Notes: generated by a model from the letters alone, not told the origin. A stretch of DNA of 55,000 bases from Cristatella mucedo (GCA_009760855.2 WPIO01000098.1:1-55000); one strand, 5' to 3'; positions 35,328 to 46,222 are shown, numbered from the stretch's first letter. Translations and numbers: made by a program.

Positions 35328-36242
35328 ACACTTGATAAAGCGCCCTCAGAGAACTCTATCTCTTTCTAGGCGGTTTACATTTGCTGCAAAGGAAACACGA
35401 TCGGATGGTTAGTAGTAGTATGCTCGATAAACAACATGAATAACCTGGTTAGGGGTGACATACACAGGGTCAGCATTCAAGTGTGGTTAGTGGCAGCATG
35501 CACAGTGGCAGCACGAATACGCATATAAAGGACGAATCACAGGAGCCCAGCAGTCACTGTCATAAAAAGGTGCGTTTTAAATTTCTTTTTAAATGTGGTC
35601 AAGTCAGGGAAGGCCCTCACGGTAGTCGGGAGTGAGTTCCAGGCTTTCGGAGCATGCGAACTAAAGGCACGGTCCCCAAAGGATTTGAAGTTTGTACGAT
35701 GTATAGGTAAACAGGTAGATTCCGCAAAGCAGGTGGTATGATGCTTGGCCTGGCTGGGCAGTAGATCTGATAGGTAGGCTGGAGCCAAAGAATGAAGGGA
35801 CCTAAAAGTGAGTGACAAAACCTTGAAGTCGATTCGTTGGTTGCCTGATTGCCATTCCAAGTCGGCGAGAAGTCAGCTGCGAAGCTAGCGACAGACAAGC
35901 CTAGCTGCAGTTTTGCACCAGCTGTAAGCACGCGATTGCACAGGCCGGTAGACCAGTAAGCAGTGAGTTGCAGAAGTCAAGACGGCATGTCACAAATGCA
36001 TGGACCAACTTAGATGTGGTATGCCTGACTAAACAAGTCCAAGTTTTAGCAACGTTGTGTAGCAGAAAGTAGGCAGACTTTATTGTGGAGCTGATGTGGT
36101 CGTTTAACGAAAGGTCACTTTGGAACACAAAAACTAGATTTCTTGCAGATTCAACAGGAGATATATTGGCAGAGCCGATTTTGAGCGTTAGTCTTTCCAG
36201 TTTCTGAATCACACTTGGTTTGCTAATAACTAGTGAGTTAGT
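35328..36242 (-). mobile_element. 5'-truncated LINE, minus strand, tail-to-tail with the preceding copy
   Basis: On the minus strand the 3' tail lies at 35,328-35,400 (TTGATAAAGCGCCCTCAG, CTCTTTCTAGGCG) and coding sequence lies at higher coordinates. Readable segments are QKLERLTLKIGSANISPVES with LNDHISSTIKSAYF, RLDFCNSLLTGLPACAI and AFSSHAPKAWNSLP, split over several frames. The catalytic box is beyond the 5' truncation near 36,242. It is related to but clearly diverged from the plus-strand copy it touches, so the two are separate insertions. Confidence 0.88.
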
Positions 36243-36820
36243 TTACAAAAACGAGCTGTTGAATCAGTCACTCTTTTTTCATTTGCTGGCTAAGGTAAGG
36301 TTTTGAGTGCCCAAGCTACACTGTAACAAATGGAAGCATCTTCACTCACCCGAATTCGCACATGGCATGCATGCACCCATTCATGCTGCCGCATACATGC
36401 ACCCGCACTCATACACCAGCGCTGTCGGACAGGACGTGCTTTTACATAACTTGGTTAACAGGAAGTGGTAGATCGAGTTAAGCTAATAGCTGGACTCGAA
36501 TGGTGGTCACCAGGTTTATGTAATTTACCCTCGGCTTCTTCTTAAATATTGCAAGGGCATCGAAGATGCAATCGGTAATTGCACGTAAGAAGGTATTAAA
36601 AGAAGGTATTGCACCCGAAAATTCCTCATCGAAGGCAAAATTCATTTGTTGCTTCTATCAGACTGCTTGATTGGCTCTCAGCTGCTATTAAAAAGCGTTC
36701 AACCAAGCTAAATACTGGTTGATCTAACAGTCTAACGTATATAGAAACCTTATAAGGGCCTTTATAGCTGTTGCAACTGCTTGCATTGGGAGATTAATGA
36801 TTGGCAAAAGTAGTGAACTC
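36243..36820. other. Unassigned sequence between LINE fragments
   Basis: No gene or repeat is recognised. A short direct duplication, AAGAAGGTATT, occurs near 36,586 and 36,601. Confidence 0.35.
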
Positions 36821-36824
36821 AAAC

Positions 36825-36912
36825 GATCCAATTTCCTTTGCAGCATATGTAAAATGTATAGAAAGAGATCAAATTCTGTTACGGTGCTTTAACAAATATA
36901 TTATTTTTCCTA
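36825..36912 (+). mobile_element. LINE 3' tail fragment, plus strand
   Basis: CCTTTGCAGCATATGTAAAA, then GTATAGAAAGAGATCAAATT and ATATTATTTTT, correspond to the last ~85 bases of the LINE family, with several substitutions. No coding part is present. Confidence 0.65.
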
Positions 36913-37267
36913 CTCGCTACCTCAACTGCTCTCCTGACTCGTCTATGCTTCCCACTTTCTCTTTGTTGCATGAGACGAAGTCTATTGGCTACCGAATGCG
37001 TACCGAAAGCCGCTCAGGCTGTGAGTACGCTATACAAAAATCTCCTGCGTAACACCCACATGGTCTTTATGACTTTGTGGAGTTACAGACGGAGATACAT
37101 ACATGCATGCATACATTATGATTATCTTTTTACTCCTGCGCTAAGATCTGCTGTCTTGTTCTCCTGGCACGAAGCCGTAGTGTGACTGATATCGATGATT
37201 CTAGGACTCATGAAGGAACTTCATGTCATGAACTCGTGATCCCCGAGGCTCCTACTGCCAGGCATCG

Positions 37268-37600
37268 TCGGCGGCAATAATAATCATAATAATAATAAAT
37301 TTTATAAAGCGCCCTCTGAGAACTCAATCTCTTTCTGCGCACTTTACAGTTGCCGAAAAGGAAGCACGGTCGAATGATTAGTGCTAGCTTGCTCAATAAA
37401 CAACAAGAAGAACATGGTTAGGGTGGCATGCACAAGGGTCAGCATTCAAGTGTGACAAGTGGCAATATGCAACAGTGTCAGCACCCATAAGCACGTAAAA
37501 AACGAATCACAGGTACCCAATAGAAGCTGTCATAATAGATGCGTTTTAGCTTCTTTTTAAATGTGGACAAGTCAGGAGATGTCTTGACACAGGTAGGGAG

Positions 37601-37603
<3 letters not shown>
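37268..37603 (-). mobile_element. LINE 3' end, minus strand, left arm of an inverted repeat
   Basis: Begins with an AATAATAATCATAATAATA run and TTATAAAGCGCCCTCTGAG, then LINE 3' untranslated sequence. It ends with C-terminal codons equivalent to [10 protein letters not shown] on the minus strand. The segment 37436-37603 is the left arm of the inverted repeat described at 37436-37874. Confidence 0.88.

Positions 37604-37691
<88 letters not shown>
37604..37691. repeat. TA microsatellite, ~44 repeats, at the centre of an inverted repeat
   Basis: Eighty-eight bases of uninterrupted AT dinucleotide between the two inverted LINE arms. A second, shorter TA run closes the right arm at 37877-37896. 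Pure TA tracts extrude readily and are fragile in replication. Confidence 0.97.
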
Positions 37692-37693
<2 letters not shown>

Positions 37694-37876
37694 CAAAGCT
37701 TGGGACTCACTCCCTACCTGCGTCACGACATCTCCTGACTTGTCCACATTTAAAAAGAAGCTAAAACGCATCTATTATGACAGCTTCTATTGGGTACCTG
37801 TGATTCGTTTTTTACGTGCTTATGGGTGCTGACACTGTTGCATATTGTCACTTACCACACTTGAATGCTGACCCTT
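37692..37876 (+). mobile_element. LINE 3' fragment, plus strand, right arm of an inverted repeat
   Basis: Plus-strand C-terminal codons ([19 protein letters not shown]-like) and 3' untranslated sequence. Its portion 37707-37874 is complementary to 37436-37603 with five mismatches by my count. It stops at GCTGACCC, before the true 3' tail, and passes into a TA run. Confidence 0.88.
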
Positions 37877-37896
37877 TATATATATATATATATATA

Positions 37897-39275
37897 ACGA
37901 GGCCTAGAAGGTGGAGGCCTCGAGCTTGTCATCTTGTACCTCCCACCATAATGCTATTCTTCATCAGGATACCTTAATGCATTGACGTCTGTACAGTTTT
38001 TTGACTCTGCAGCCCCAGAGATCCTGCTGTAAAGTCCTCGTCGTGAAGTTCAAGTCGATCTCGGTTAATAAGCCGTAATTCGGATTGCTATCGGTCATGG
38101 TACGTCAGTATTTCCTTTCTATCAGACGATACAGCGTCTAATGAGCTGAGAACATTACTTCTGCGAAGTCCTGACGTTTGGCCTTGCTTTTGGGCAGTTG
38201 ATGCATTCAATGTGTGCAAGTATAGATCTACTTTTCAGCCAACAGGCTTACTCATGAGCTGGGAAGGCTTTATTCGTCCTCTTTGGTATATAGCAAAGAA
38301 GTCTGAATCTTTGGCACGGCAACAGTCGCTTTCCTAAGCAAAAATTCACAAGCCCATCAAGATTCTGATTGGCTAGTGCACCAGTGCGGCCTGTGACTGC
38401 AACTGCTGCTGTGCTGTGATGAGCCAGGCAAGACTCTGGCGGCAAAGCACTCCAGAAACAAGAAATGCTAAACAGAAATCGCCGATCTTTGACCGGCTTC
38501 CAACTGCGGGCAATCACTGCCTGCCTAGAGGTGGGTAGAGCAGGGCACGATTCTGCTTTTTTTTTTTCATTAAGCCCGAAACTGCAAGAATGCGCAGCTG
38601 CTGCAGCTGACCGAGTAGGGCAAAGTGTTGACAAGAAGTAGCATGTTGACTATCAGTCGCTCAGTATGGGTGGCCACAGTTTCAAAGTTTTATGAAGTTC
38701 TGATCTGCCTGAGTTGAACAGCCTTGGCTTGCTTTCTTGGGCTGCTTTCTGGCTGATGCTTCTGTTGCTGCTGTTTGCTAGCTGCTGCCACTGCTGCTGG
38801 AGCTGGCTTATTTATGGCTGTTGCTTTTGGCTGCGTCTGCTGCTGCTGCAGCTGCTCTTGTTGTCTTCTGCCTGCAATCTGCTATGAGCTGGCTGCTGCA
38901 GTTGGTTGCTATCTGATTCCGGTCTACTGCTTATTCTTGCTACTTCCGGTGTAAGGCCTCTAGCTGGTGGTTGCTGGCTGCTTCTAGTGTGCTGTTTATC
39001 ACTGGGTTTTTTCCATTTCTTCCAGTGCAGTCTGCTGCAAAGCAGCTTCAGTTATAGCTACTCAAATTTAGCCTCCACTAAGCCGGAAACAGCTATTAGG
39101 CTGTTAGCAGTTTTCTGCGAGTAGATAAAGAGATCGCGAAAACCTTTGCAGTGCACATCTATTGAACTGAAAATGACTTCTTTTGACAAGTGATTGCTGC
39201 TGTTCTCTTAAATAAGGTCATTCAGGTCCGTAGCTTTGGCTAAGGCTGCTATGCCAACGAAGGCCAAGCTGTATT
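37897..39275. other. Unassigned sequence with an imperfect CTG-rich stretch
   Basis: No gene or known repeat. From about 38,755 to 38,915 the plus strand is rich in GCTGCTG, with interruptions (for example CTGCTGCTGCAGCTGCTC near 38,840), a degenerate trinucleotide tract in opposite orientation to the satellite CAGs. A poly-T run sits at 38,559-38,568. Confidence 0.4.
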
Positions 39276-39277
39276 CT

Positions 39278-40065
39278 GTATAATAATAATAATAATACAT
39301 TTGTATAGCACACTTAGAGAACTGAATCTCTTTCTAGGCATTTTACAGATGCTGCGTATAAAGAATTACCAAATGTTTGAGGGTAACATCCGCAAGCACC
39401 AGGCATAGTGCAAACAGGTACATACACACAAAGGATGAATCACGAACATTGCTAAAAATCTGGGCTTTTTTAGATAAGGATACCACGTTTAAGTTGGCCC
39501 AAGCATTTGTGACACCCCGTCCTGTATTGTAACTCACTGCTTGCTGGCCTACCAGCATGTGCAATCAGGCGCTTACAGCTGGTGCAAAACTCTGCAGCTA
39601 GGCTTGTCAGTCGTGAGCGACACAGCTGCCACGTCACACCACTTCTTGGCAACCTGCACTGGCTACCAGTCAAGCAATGGGTCGACTTTAAGGTTTTGTC
39701 GCTCACTTTTAGGTCCCTTCATTCTTTGGCTCCAGCCTACCTATCAGATCTACTCCCCCACCAGGCCAAGCATCGTAGCACCCGCTTTTCAGAATCTAAC
39801 CGTTTACCTATACCTTTTAGAAATGCGGTAATAAACAGGTGCATTTTAAGCTACTTTTTAAGTATCATAATATCAGGGGACTTTGTGACGTGCGTCGGTA
39901 ATGAGCTAGCTCCAAGCTTTAGGATTTTACGAACTAATGGCACGGTTTCTTAAAGATTTTAAAGTTCGTACGAGATCTAGTTGAAACGATTTGAGTCAGA
40001 AATGCCTTGACCTTGAACCTTCAAGTCGATGCACTGCTTGATTGGGAGCCAGTGCAGATTTTATC
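39278..40065. mobile_element. Rearranged LINE fragments: minus, plus, minus
   Basis: 39,278-39,440 is a minus-strand 3' tail (TAATAATAATAATACATTTG, GAATCTCTTTCTAGGCAT). 39,443-39,825 is plus-strand RT C-terminal coding sequence with LVSRERHSCHVTPL, NLHWLPVKQ and RSLHSLAPAYLSDLLPHQAK. 39,830-40,065 returns to minus-strand C-terminal sequence running as far as a degenerate LHWLP region. The plus and second minus pieces both contain the LHWLP region, so they partly duplicate each other in inverted order. All are broken. Confidence 0.8.
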
Positions 40066-40370
40066 ATTCAATTCCTTAGAGTCATGTGGGGGATTTATAG
40101 AATGTATACCTGCATTGCAGCCACTTCAGGGAATATATTTTGGCCAATTTCCTTTTGGAGGCGTTGCGAGGCCTCGCTCTTTCTTAATGGTGCTGTTAAA
40201 GTTGTTCCTCCTAATTGAATAAGCTTCAGTAGTTCAACGTGCATCGACCTTTTAGGTGTCCCGTATTTCAGTACGGTAATTATACGTATAGGTAATGCAT
40301 ATACCCTGTATAGAAAGTGTGTATGCACGTTGGTATACAATTGTAGATAGGCGTGTGTAGTGTAGTAAGA
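40066..40370. other. Short unassigned interval between LINE copies
   Basis: AT-rich sequence without recognisable homology. Confidence 0.3.
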
Positions 40371-40371
40371 A

Positions 40372-41278
40372 TAATAATGATACTACATTTGCGTAGCACC
40401 TTAGGAGAACCTAAATCTCTTTCTAGGCACTTTACATGTGCTACAAACGAAGCATGACCATGTAGATAGTGGCAGCATGGCCATGTAGATAGATGCAAGT
40501 ATAATGTCAGCTTGCATAGTATGGTTAGTATTAGCATTAGCAACATAACATATGCAATATCGTTCTGGGTTATCATGCCCAGCATCAGCAAGTATAAGGA
40601 CATAAGGGCAAAGCACACGGTCCTACCAAATGCTATAAGAAACTATGCATTTAGCTTCTTTTTAAGCCTTCAAGTCAGGACAAGTCGTGACTTCAGTTGG
40701 TATTTAAGCTAAGTTCCAGGGTTTGGAAGCATACGAGCTCAAGACACGGTCTCCAAAAGGTTTGAGCTTCATATATGGTGTCGATAAAGGAGTTGATTCA
40801 GAAAAACGGGCGGTATTTTGCTTTGCCTGGCTGGCAAATAGCTTTGGGAGTCAGTGCTGGTCAGCGTGAAATGCTGCAATGTGGCGACTGCGACGCCCAC
40901 GACAGACGAGCCTAGCTGCAGAGTTGTGCACCAACTGTAAGCCCCTAATTGCACAGGCCGGTAGACCTCCAAGCAGATAGTTGCAGAAGTCGAGACGGCA
41001 TGTCACAAATGCATGGACCAATTTAGATGTAGTATCCCTGCCTAAGCAAAGCCGAATTTTTGCCATGTTCCGTAGCTTACAGTAGGGAGACTTGATTGTG
41101 GATCTGGTGTGGTCGTCTAATGGTAGATCACTTTGGAACATGGCACCTAGATTTCGTGCAGATTCAACAAGAGTTATGCTGGCAGAGCCGATTTTGAGCC
41201 TTGGGATTTCCAATTTCTGAATTACACTTGGTTTGCCTATAACTAGTAAGTTATTTTTATCATCATTCAATTCTAGAG
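40372..41278 (-). mobile_element. Diverged 5'-truncated LINE, minus strand
   Basis: The 3' tail is at 40,372-40,450 (AATAATGATACTACATTTG, CTCTTTCTAGGCACTTTACA). The best preserved coding block is 40851-41270 on the minus strand, with KNNLLVIGKPSVIQKLE, KIGSASITLVESARNLGAMF and RLDFCNYLLGGLPACAIRGL. The C-terminal region is fragmented. A small internal duplication around CATGACCATGTAGATAG / CATGGCCATGTAGATAG lies near 40,453-40,491. It is more diverged than the copy at 47,244, hence older. Confidence 0.85.
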
Positions 41279-41446
41279 TTGCAGTAGTCTAGCCTAGAGT
41301 GAATCGATGAGAAAGTCAGGTCATTAGCCAGCTATTAAGGTAAGTAGTCCCTAAACATAGACATCCAATAAAGTGTGACAAATTTAAAGGCCTTCGTCCG
41401 AATAAGATTCGTGTAAACCTTATGCAGTTGTCTTCAGAGTCTGCTC

Positions 41447-41545
41447 CCTGGTTTGGTCCAGAAGTAAGGTGCTCGCCGTTAACATCCGTGGTCGTGGGCT
41501 TGAACCATGCGGTAGAGTTTCCAGATAGCGACAGGGTTCTCTTAG
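41447..41545 (+). mobile_element. Decayed tRNA-derived SINE, family I
   Basis: CTGGTTTGGTCCAGAAGTAA, GGTGCTCGCC and GTCGTGGGCTTGAACC correspond to the A-box, linker and B-box regions of the better copy at 46,601. The downstream GGGTTCTCTTAGGAC may be a worn LINE-like tail. It is strongly decayed. Confidence 0.55.
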
Positions 41546-41646
41546 GACAAAATATAGCCGAAGTATTTTTTTTTACAATTGTTTAGTTTCACAAACTTCA
41601 TGACTTGGAGTTTGAATTCGAGATACCACAATAAAAAATAATAAAA

Positions 41647-41706
41647 AACATTCTATATACTAAAATAAACATTCTATATAAAACATTCTATATAAAACAT
41701 TCTATT
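41647..41706. repeat. Short tandem repeat ACATTCTATATA
   Basis: Four copies of an ACATTCTATATA-like unit, slightly variable in spacing. It lies directly upstream of the next LINE fragment. Confidence 0.85.
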
Positions 41707-41714
41707 GCAGCCTA

Positions 41715-41930
41715 ACACGGACAAGCATGTACCCTCTAGCTTTGCTCCCTCTCACTCCTACTTCAGCAGGTCTAACTCTCTCAACTCCGTTGTTGCGTGT
41801 ATAGCTGACATCTGCGCTTGGGTGGCAGCAAGCTTCCTCAGACTGAATGGAAATAAAATCAACTTACTGATTATGGAAAAATCTAGAGTTAATCGAAAAA
41901 TTGTAAAGCTTAACGCTAAAAATAGACTCT
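41715..41930 (+). mobile_element. LINE RT internal fragment, plus strand
   Basis: SNSLNSVVACIADICAWVAA followed by SFLRLNGNKINLLIMEKS aligns with SNSLNSLAACIDDIRTWMAA and NFLKLNDDKTNLLVLGKPS of the other copies. It covers only the region just after the catalytic box and has no tail. It is an old fragment. Confidence 0.75.
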
Positions 41931-42304
41931 AACCATCATATCACCATTAGTATCTGCAGGAAATCAATACGATCATTTACTAGACATTCACAGCTGGTCC
42001 ACGGTCAAGTTCTCTTCAGCAGCTCTTTTTCAGTGAGACTTGCAGCATTGCAGACGACACGACAGTGTAGCACCAGACACATCGGCTAACATTTTGCCCT
42101 TTTTGCATGAGCACGCGATCCCAGCCAGTAATTTATCACCGTTTGGTAGAAAAGCGTAATCTGCCCTCGATGGCGGAAGGAGGAATAGCTCTCGGTTTGC
42201 GAGCAAGCTCACCGGGTCCCTATCTCTAAGTAAAAGGTAGGCATGGAAGTCTTTTCTAGTTGAGGCATTGCAGCCCGGTGTAGGGACGACCGGATCATCA
42301 AGGC
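41931..42304. other. Unassigned sequence
   Basis: No feature recognised. Confidence 0.3.
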
Positions 42305-42475
42305 GAGCCGTGATGGCACACTAGGTAAGGCGGTTACTTTTCACGACTTCGGACCCGAGGTCATTGGTTCGAATCCTGCAGTGTGCGATCCTTTATTGCC
42401 ACTGCAAGCGGTGATGAAAGCCGGAAAGGCACGTGTGTCGCTATACAAAAGAAGCTGTTAAATAAGCTATTAATA
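42305..42475 (+). mobile_element. tRNA-derived SINE, family II
   Basis: Starts with GGCACACTAGGTAAGGCGG, identical in its core to the minus-strand copy at 54,588. It then has a B-box-like ATTGGTTCGAATCC, GTGTGCGATCCTTTATTGCC, ACTGCAAGCGGTGATGAAAG and the tail GTCGCTATACAAAAGAAGC, then TGTTAAATAAGC. The spacing of the two boxes is tRNA-like, but no cloverleaf is retained. Confidence 0.8.
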
Positions 42476-43655
42476 TTATTATAAGGCTTTCTGCGGAGGC
42501 CGCTGCGATCGCGCCTGAACCAATGCCACTAGCTGCTGATAAGTCAGTTTCGTCATTCGGGCCCTCCGCCGGGATGCGTAGTTGCAAGCAACCCGCGTAC
42601 GGAAGACGTACGTATGACCCCCGCAAGAGCGCCCCGTAGACAGGACTGGGTCCGTGCGGCTACCATAGTGAGCGTTTGCGGTGAGCGTAATAGTAAAACC
42701 GAACTAGAAGCACCCGAGGCGACGGCATTAGACTCGAAGCGACCGAGTTGACGATTACTCTCGGCGACACCGGTACAATCTCCCGTTCGGGTGCTCCATA
42801 ACTCGTCTTCTATCTCCCGAAAGAGCCAACGAACTCGCGACCCTGCAGGCAACGATCGGTAGAGTGGCGCTCGAAACGCTCCGGACGCGGCGGTACGACC
42901 CGCTCATTTCGCACGCACCCGAGCTCCACCCGCCCAACCGGTCGGGAGTGGGCGACTCGCTCGATCAGCAGCCAAACGAAGCAAGCCGATCTCCCCCAAG
43001 TGTTCTGTCTTACACCTTGACCTTGCTCCACGTATCGATCCGACTGATTCGGCGAACCTCGTCGGTGAAGTGTGAGTTTCGGGCTGCGTGTGGCAAGCTC
43101 GCACCACTGACGGTCTTGGGGGCGACAACTTCAATTCGAAACCAATCATTGCGATGTCGTCCTTGAACAATCGAGAACGCCTATTGATCTGGTGGATGAG
43201 AAGGTATCTTTGCTCGAATCGCTTTAGTCCGATAGCGTTAAGTCAACGTCGTTCGGCTGTCGGCTCCTATCTAAGGGAGACCCGTCAGTCACCTGCGGAG
43301 GTCTGCAAGCATCGCTTCTCAACCCACTGCCGGTCTCCTGACGTCATCGAAAAAGTGGCGACGAGGCATGGCGTCGGTTATCGCTTCGATGCCGATGAAC
43401 CCACACTTAATTGTGCAAGATTTTGAGGTCGGTTCCCAACGACGACAAGCTTGAGGTCTTGAAGCTTTCTAGCTCTGTCTAGACTGAACTAGTGAAATTC
43501 CGGTTTAGCCGGTCTACTGAGAACAAAAGCGCCCCACATTTGGATTAGTACGACTGCAATTAATGAATTCGGCTGCATTCAGCGCTCTACGATCATGCAG
43601 CGGCCTGCGTTGTGTTCGCGCCTGCGGCTTCTGCTGTAATTAGTGAAGCGCCTGA
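42476..43655. other. CpG-rich unassigned region
   Basis: GC- and CpG-rich, especially 42,550-43,420, with several overlapping open frames of 60 to 112 codons on both strands and no recognisable domain. It could be a CpG island or the body of a degraded element connected with the LTR-like remnants that follow. No exon signals stood out. Confidence 0.35.
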
Positions 43656-43659
43656 CACT

Positions 43660-43886
43660 AAAGCACATGCCTCACCTGTGGCCAATAGTTAAGCCATTGA
43701 AGCAGGGCAGCGTCAGGCCACTAATGCTGGTTATATTTCGTGTCGTCTGCTGCGATTGATTGGGTGCCCGTTAAGAGTAATAAAGGAGAGTCTCGTTTAC
43801 TACATGCATCTCTATGCACGTGCGCCCACTGTGTTTCCGTGAGACTCTCACTAGAACACCCACCGCTGGAGACACCGTCACAACAC
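43660..43886 (+). mobile_element. LTR-end-like remnant 1
   Basis: Contains AATAAAGGAGAGTCTCGTT, then TTTCCGTGAGACTCTCACTA and GGAGACACCGTCACAACA. The same series, with substitutions, occurs at 45,240-45,346. A polyadenylation signal followed by about 100 conserved bases ending in CA is what the R-U5 end of an LTR looks like. The 5' limit, set at TGACACTAAAGC, is a guess, and I found no target-site duplication. Confidence 0.4.
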
Positions 43887-44380
43887 CTGCCCTCCGATCA
43901 TGCTGACACTAGTGCGGCGACAAGCAGCGGTCGCAGGTGTGGCTAACCGATCACTGGGGAGCAACCAGCATACAGCTAAGAACGGTGGAGATCTTGACCA
44001 AGCCACTGACATGGCCATTAAGGTATTTTACTGCCAAATTGACCCGTCGAGCTGCAGGACAATGCCGGACACGCCGAATGGCTTATTGCTCACTGCAAGC
44101 ACGATGCGATGGCAGCCAAAGATCTTTTACTGCTACATAGACATTAGGCTGAGCTGCTTGCGGCTGAGCTTTGCTACTTACTGATAGCGATAGCCAAACG
44201 TAGGTCGGAGCTGCTGAGCAGCATTCGCTTACCTGGCGACTCTGCCCTCGGACTACTTATCGTCTCAGCCAGGTCAGAGGTCGCTACCCCAGCGAAAAGT
44301 CTCCTGACTCTCTAACACCTAGCGCGTTATTCACCCAGCCTCCGCCCTCTAGACGGCCGCCGGCATAGATGGATCCCGCC
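43887..44380. other. Unassigned sequence
   Basis: Follows the LTR-like end. It should hold the primer-binding site and gag start if an internal region existed, but no clear tRNA-complementary site or gag motif was seen. Confidence 0.3.
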
Positions 44381-44383
44381 CCT

Positions 44384-44580
<197 letters not shown>

Positions 44581-44932
44581 CTTGTACTCCTCAGGCGTTC
44601 TTTTTATTTCTTAGGAGCGTTGTTTTGCACCGCCGAGCCACAGTTCATCTCGATACCACTCGACAGGTGGGACGGCAACCCACGTGGTTGGTAGATGGAT
44701 GCCCCCGGCAGGTGCCGCCCACGCACGGATCTTCAGCCCGACTGCCCAGTCATCGACCTCGGAGTCGTTGTTACTCAGCCCTCAGCCGCTCGACGGCAGA
44801 GCTTCGCGCTGCCTCGAGAGGCTGCCCTCGAGGTCGGCGTCCGCTGGCCTCTAACCGAATAGACGAAGTCAAATTCTTGCAATTCCTCAGCCTTATTCTG
44901 ATATTTGTTTCGGTGACCCGAGCGCTAGTCAC
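44581..44932. other. Unassigned GC-rich sequence
   Basis: GC-rich, no recognised gene. It lies immediately before the second LTR-like remnant. Confidence 0.3.
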
Positions 44933-44933
44933 T

Positions 44934-45346
44934 TGACACTAGGCGGAAACCTGACTGACGGGAGGCGGCGCCCGACTAAAGAGAGACGCCCGCTTGCGTC
45001 TCAGTCTCAATTTGTCTCACGTTGCGTTTCGGGGGAGGGCAACCGTTCGATGGGGGCCTTTTTGTGTGAGGCTGTTGCTTCTCGGCCACTAGTGTGTGCC
45101 CCAACTGCAGAGGGTAGTTGGGCAATTGGCTCGGTGCAGCCTTTGATGTGGGCGTGTAGCCCACCACAGTGGCTCACCACAGATGCACCCCCTTATCTGT
45201 GGTGAGTCAGCTCCTAGCTCGTATATGTACCCGCTGGGGGAATAAAGACGAGACTCTCGTTCACCGCTCACGTTTGCCCGCTCGTGTCTTCGTGTCTCCG
45301 TGAGATTCCACTAGCGCTGCTGCAGCCGGAGACACAGTAACGTAAC
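44934..45346 (+). mobile_element. LTR-end-like remnant 2 with strong hairpin
   Basis: GAATAAAGACGAGACTCTCG, GTGTCTCCGTGAGATTCCAC and GGAGACACAGTAACGTAACA parallel remnant 1 in order and spacing. A perfect 12 bp stem, CTCACCACAGAT/ATCTGTGGTGAG with a 10-base loop, lies at 45173-45206, about 35 bases before the AATAAA. The start at TGACACTAGGCGG is inferred from similarity to TGACACTAAAGC of remnant 1. Confidence 0.4.
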
Positions 45347-45529
45347 AGCCTCTTTCAGAGTTGTCTCGTCAAAGATCCTTTGCCTCATGTGCAATTGCGA
45401 AAATTGCCTTTGCCCGTGCTTGAGTGCAGATCGCCTGTGGCAGTGCAATCCACTTATAGTCCCTCCCTCGTGTGCATTTACCTGCTTACGCTGTGCTTGC
45501 TGCTTTCGGATTTTACCACCAATCGTTTG

Positions 45530-45642
45530 GAAATGCGTAGTATACAGCATTTGTAAAATACCTAGAAAGAGATACAGTTGTCTGGTGGCGCTAAACAAAC
45601 GTAATAATAATAACAAGAATTACTATTATTTCCATCACTCCA
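45530..45642 (+). mobile_element. LINE 3' tail fragment, plus strand
   Basis: TACAGCATTTGTAAAATACC, TAGAAAGAGATACAGTTGTC and TGGTGGCGCTAAAC, followed by AATAATAATAAC, match the family's 3' end. No coding part. Confidence 0.7.
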
Positions 45643-45698
45643 GCTATGAAGGAACTCAAGGAATGTATTCGAGCGAGTAGAAGCCTCCGAGAGCTGGT

Positions 45699-45844
<146 letters not shown>

Positions 45845-45964
45845 TTACTCGCCGCCCGACAAGCCTAGACAGAAAGGAGCACGTGTCAAGCTTAGGCCGA
45901 CAGGAGCGCGTGCTCTCTACACGGAGCTATTTCGCTGCGTCGGATTTTTGAAAAGCTGGCTGCT

Positions 45965-46112
45965 AATAATAATAATAATAATGCATTTGTCATAGCGTCC
46001 GGGAGCGAGGCTCGATGTCGAGGCGGAGCGGCAAGTGGCGGGCAGTCCTTTCTACAATTATAATAATAATGCATTTGATACAGCACCCTCGGAGAACTCA
46101 AATCTAAGGCGC
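45965..46112 (-). mobile_element. Two LINE tail scraps, minus strand
   Basis: AATAATAATAATAATAATGC with ATTTGTCATAGCG near 45,965, and ATAATAATAATGCATTTGAT with ACAGCACCCTCGGAGAAC at 46,060-46,100, are both the very 3' end of the LINE in minus orientation. The second runs directly into a plus-strand SINE. Confidence 0.65.
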
Positions 46113-46222
46113 TCGCCCCGGCCAAGGTCTGGCTAAAGTCGTGGGCTCGAGCACCGAGGCATATGAAAAGCGCCTGAATAGAGATTAAGATCTCTTGGGG
46201 CGCTATACAAATAAATTTTATT
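46113..46222 (+). mobile_element. tRNA-derived SINE, family I (5' truncated)
   Basis: GGCGCTCGCCCCGGCCAAGG, GTCGTGGGCTCGAGCACCGA and then AAGCGCCTGAATAGAGATTA, TCTTGGGGCGCTATACAAAT. The A-box side is missing compared with the copy at 46,601. The last ~55 bases are LINE-like. Confidence 0.75.

Noticed and set aside
37478-37832. Two apparently identical proteins on opposite strands with a Tyr/Ile repeat
   Set aside because: Both arise from the inverted LINE 3' arms and the TA tract; no gene is implied. The inverted repeat itself is reported.
38110-38165. Possible further satellite relic (TATCAGACGATACAGCGTCTAA, here split as two short matches)
   Set aside because: Only about 30 bases resemble the unit and neighbouring blocks do not follow in order, unlike the relic at 27,915.
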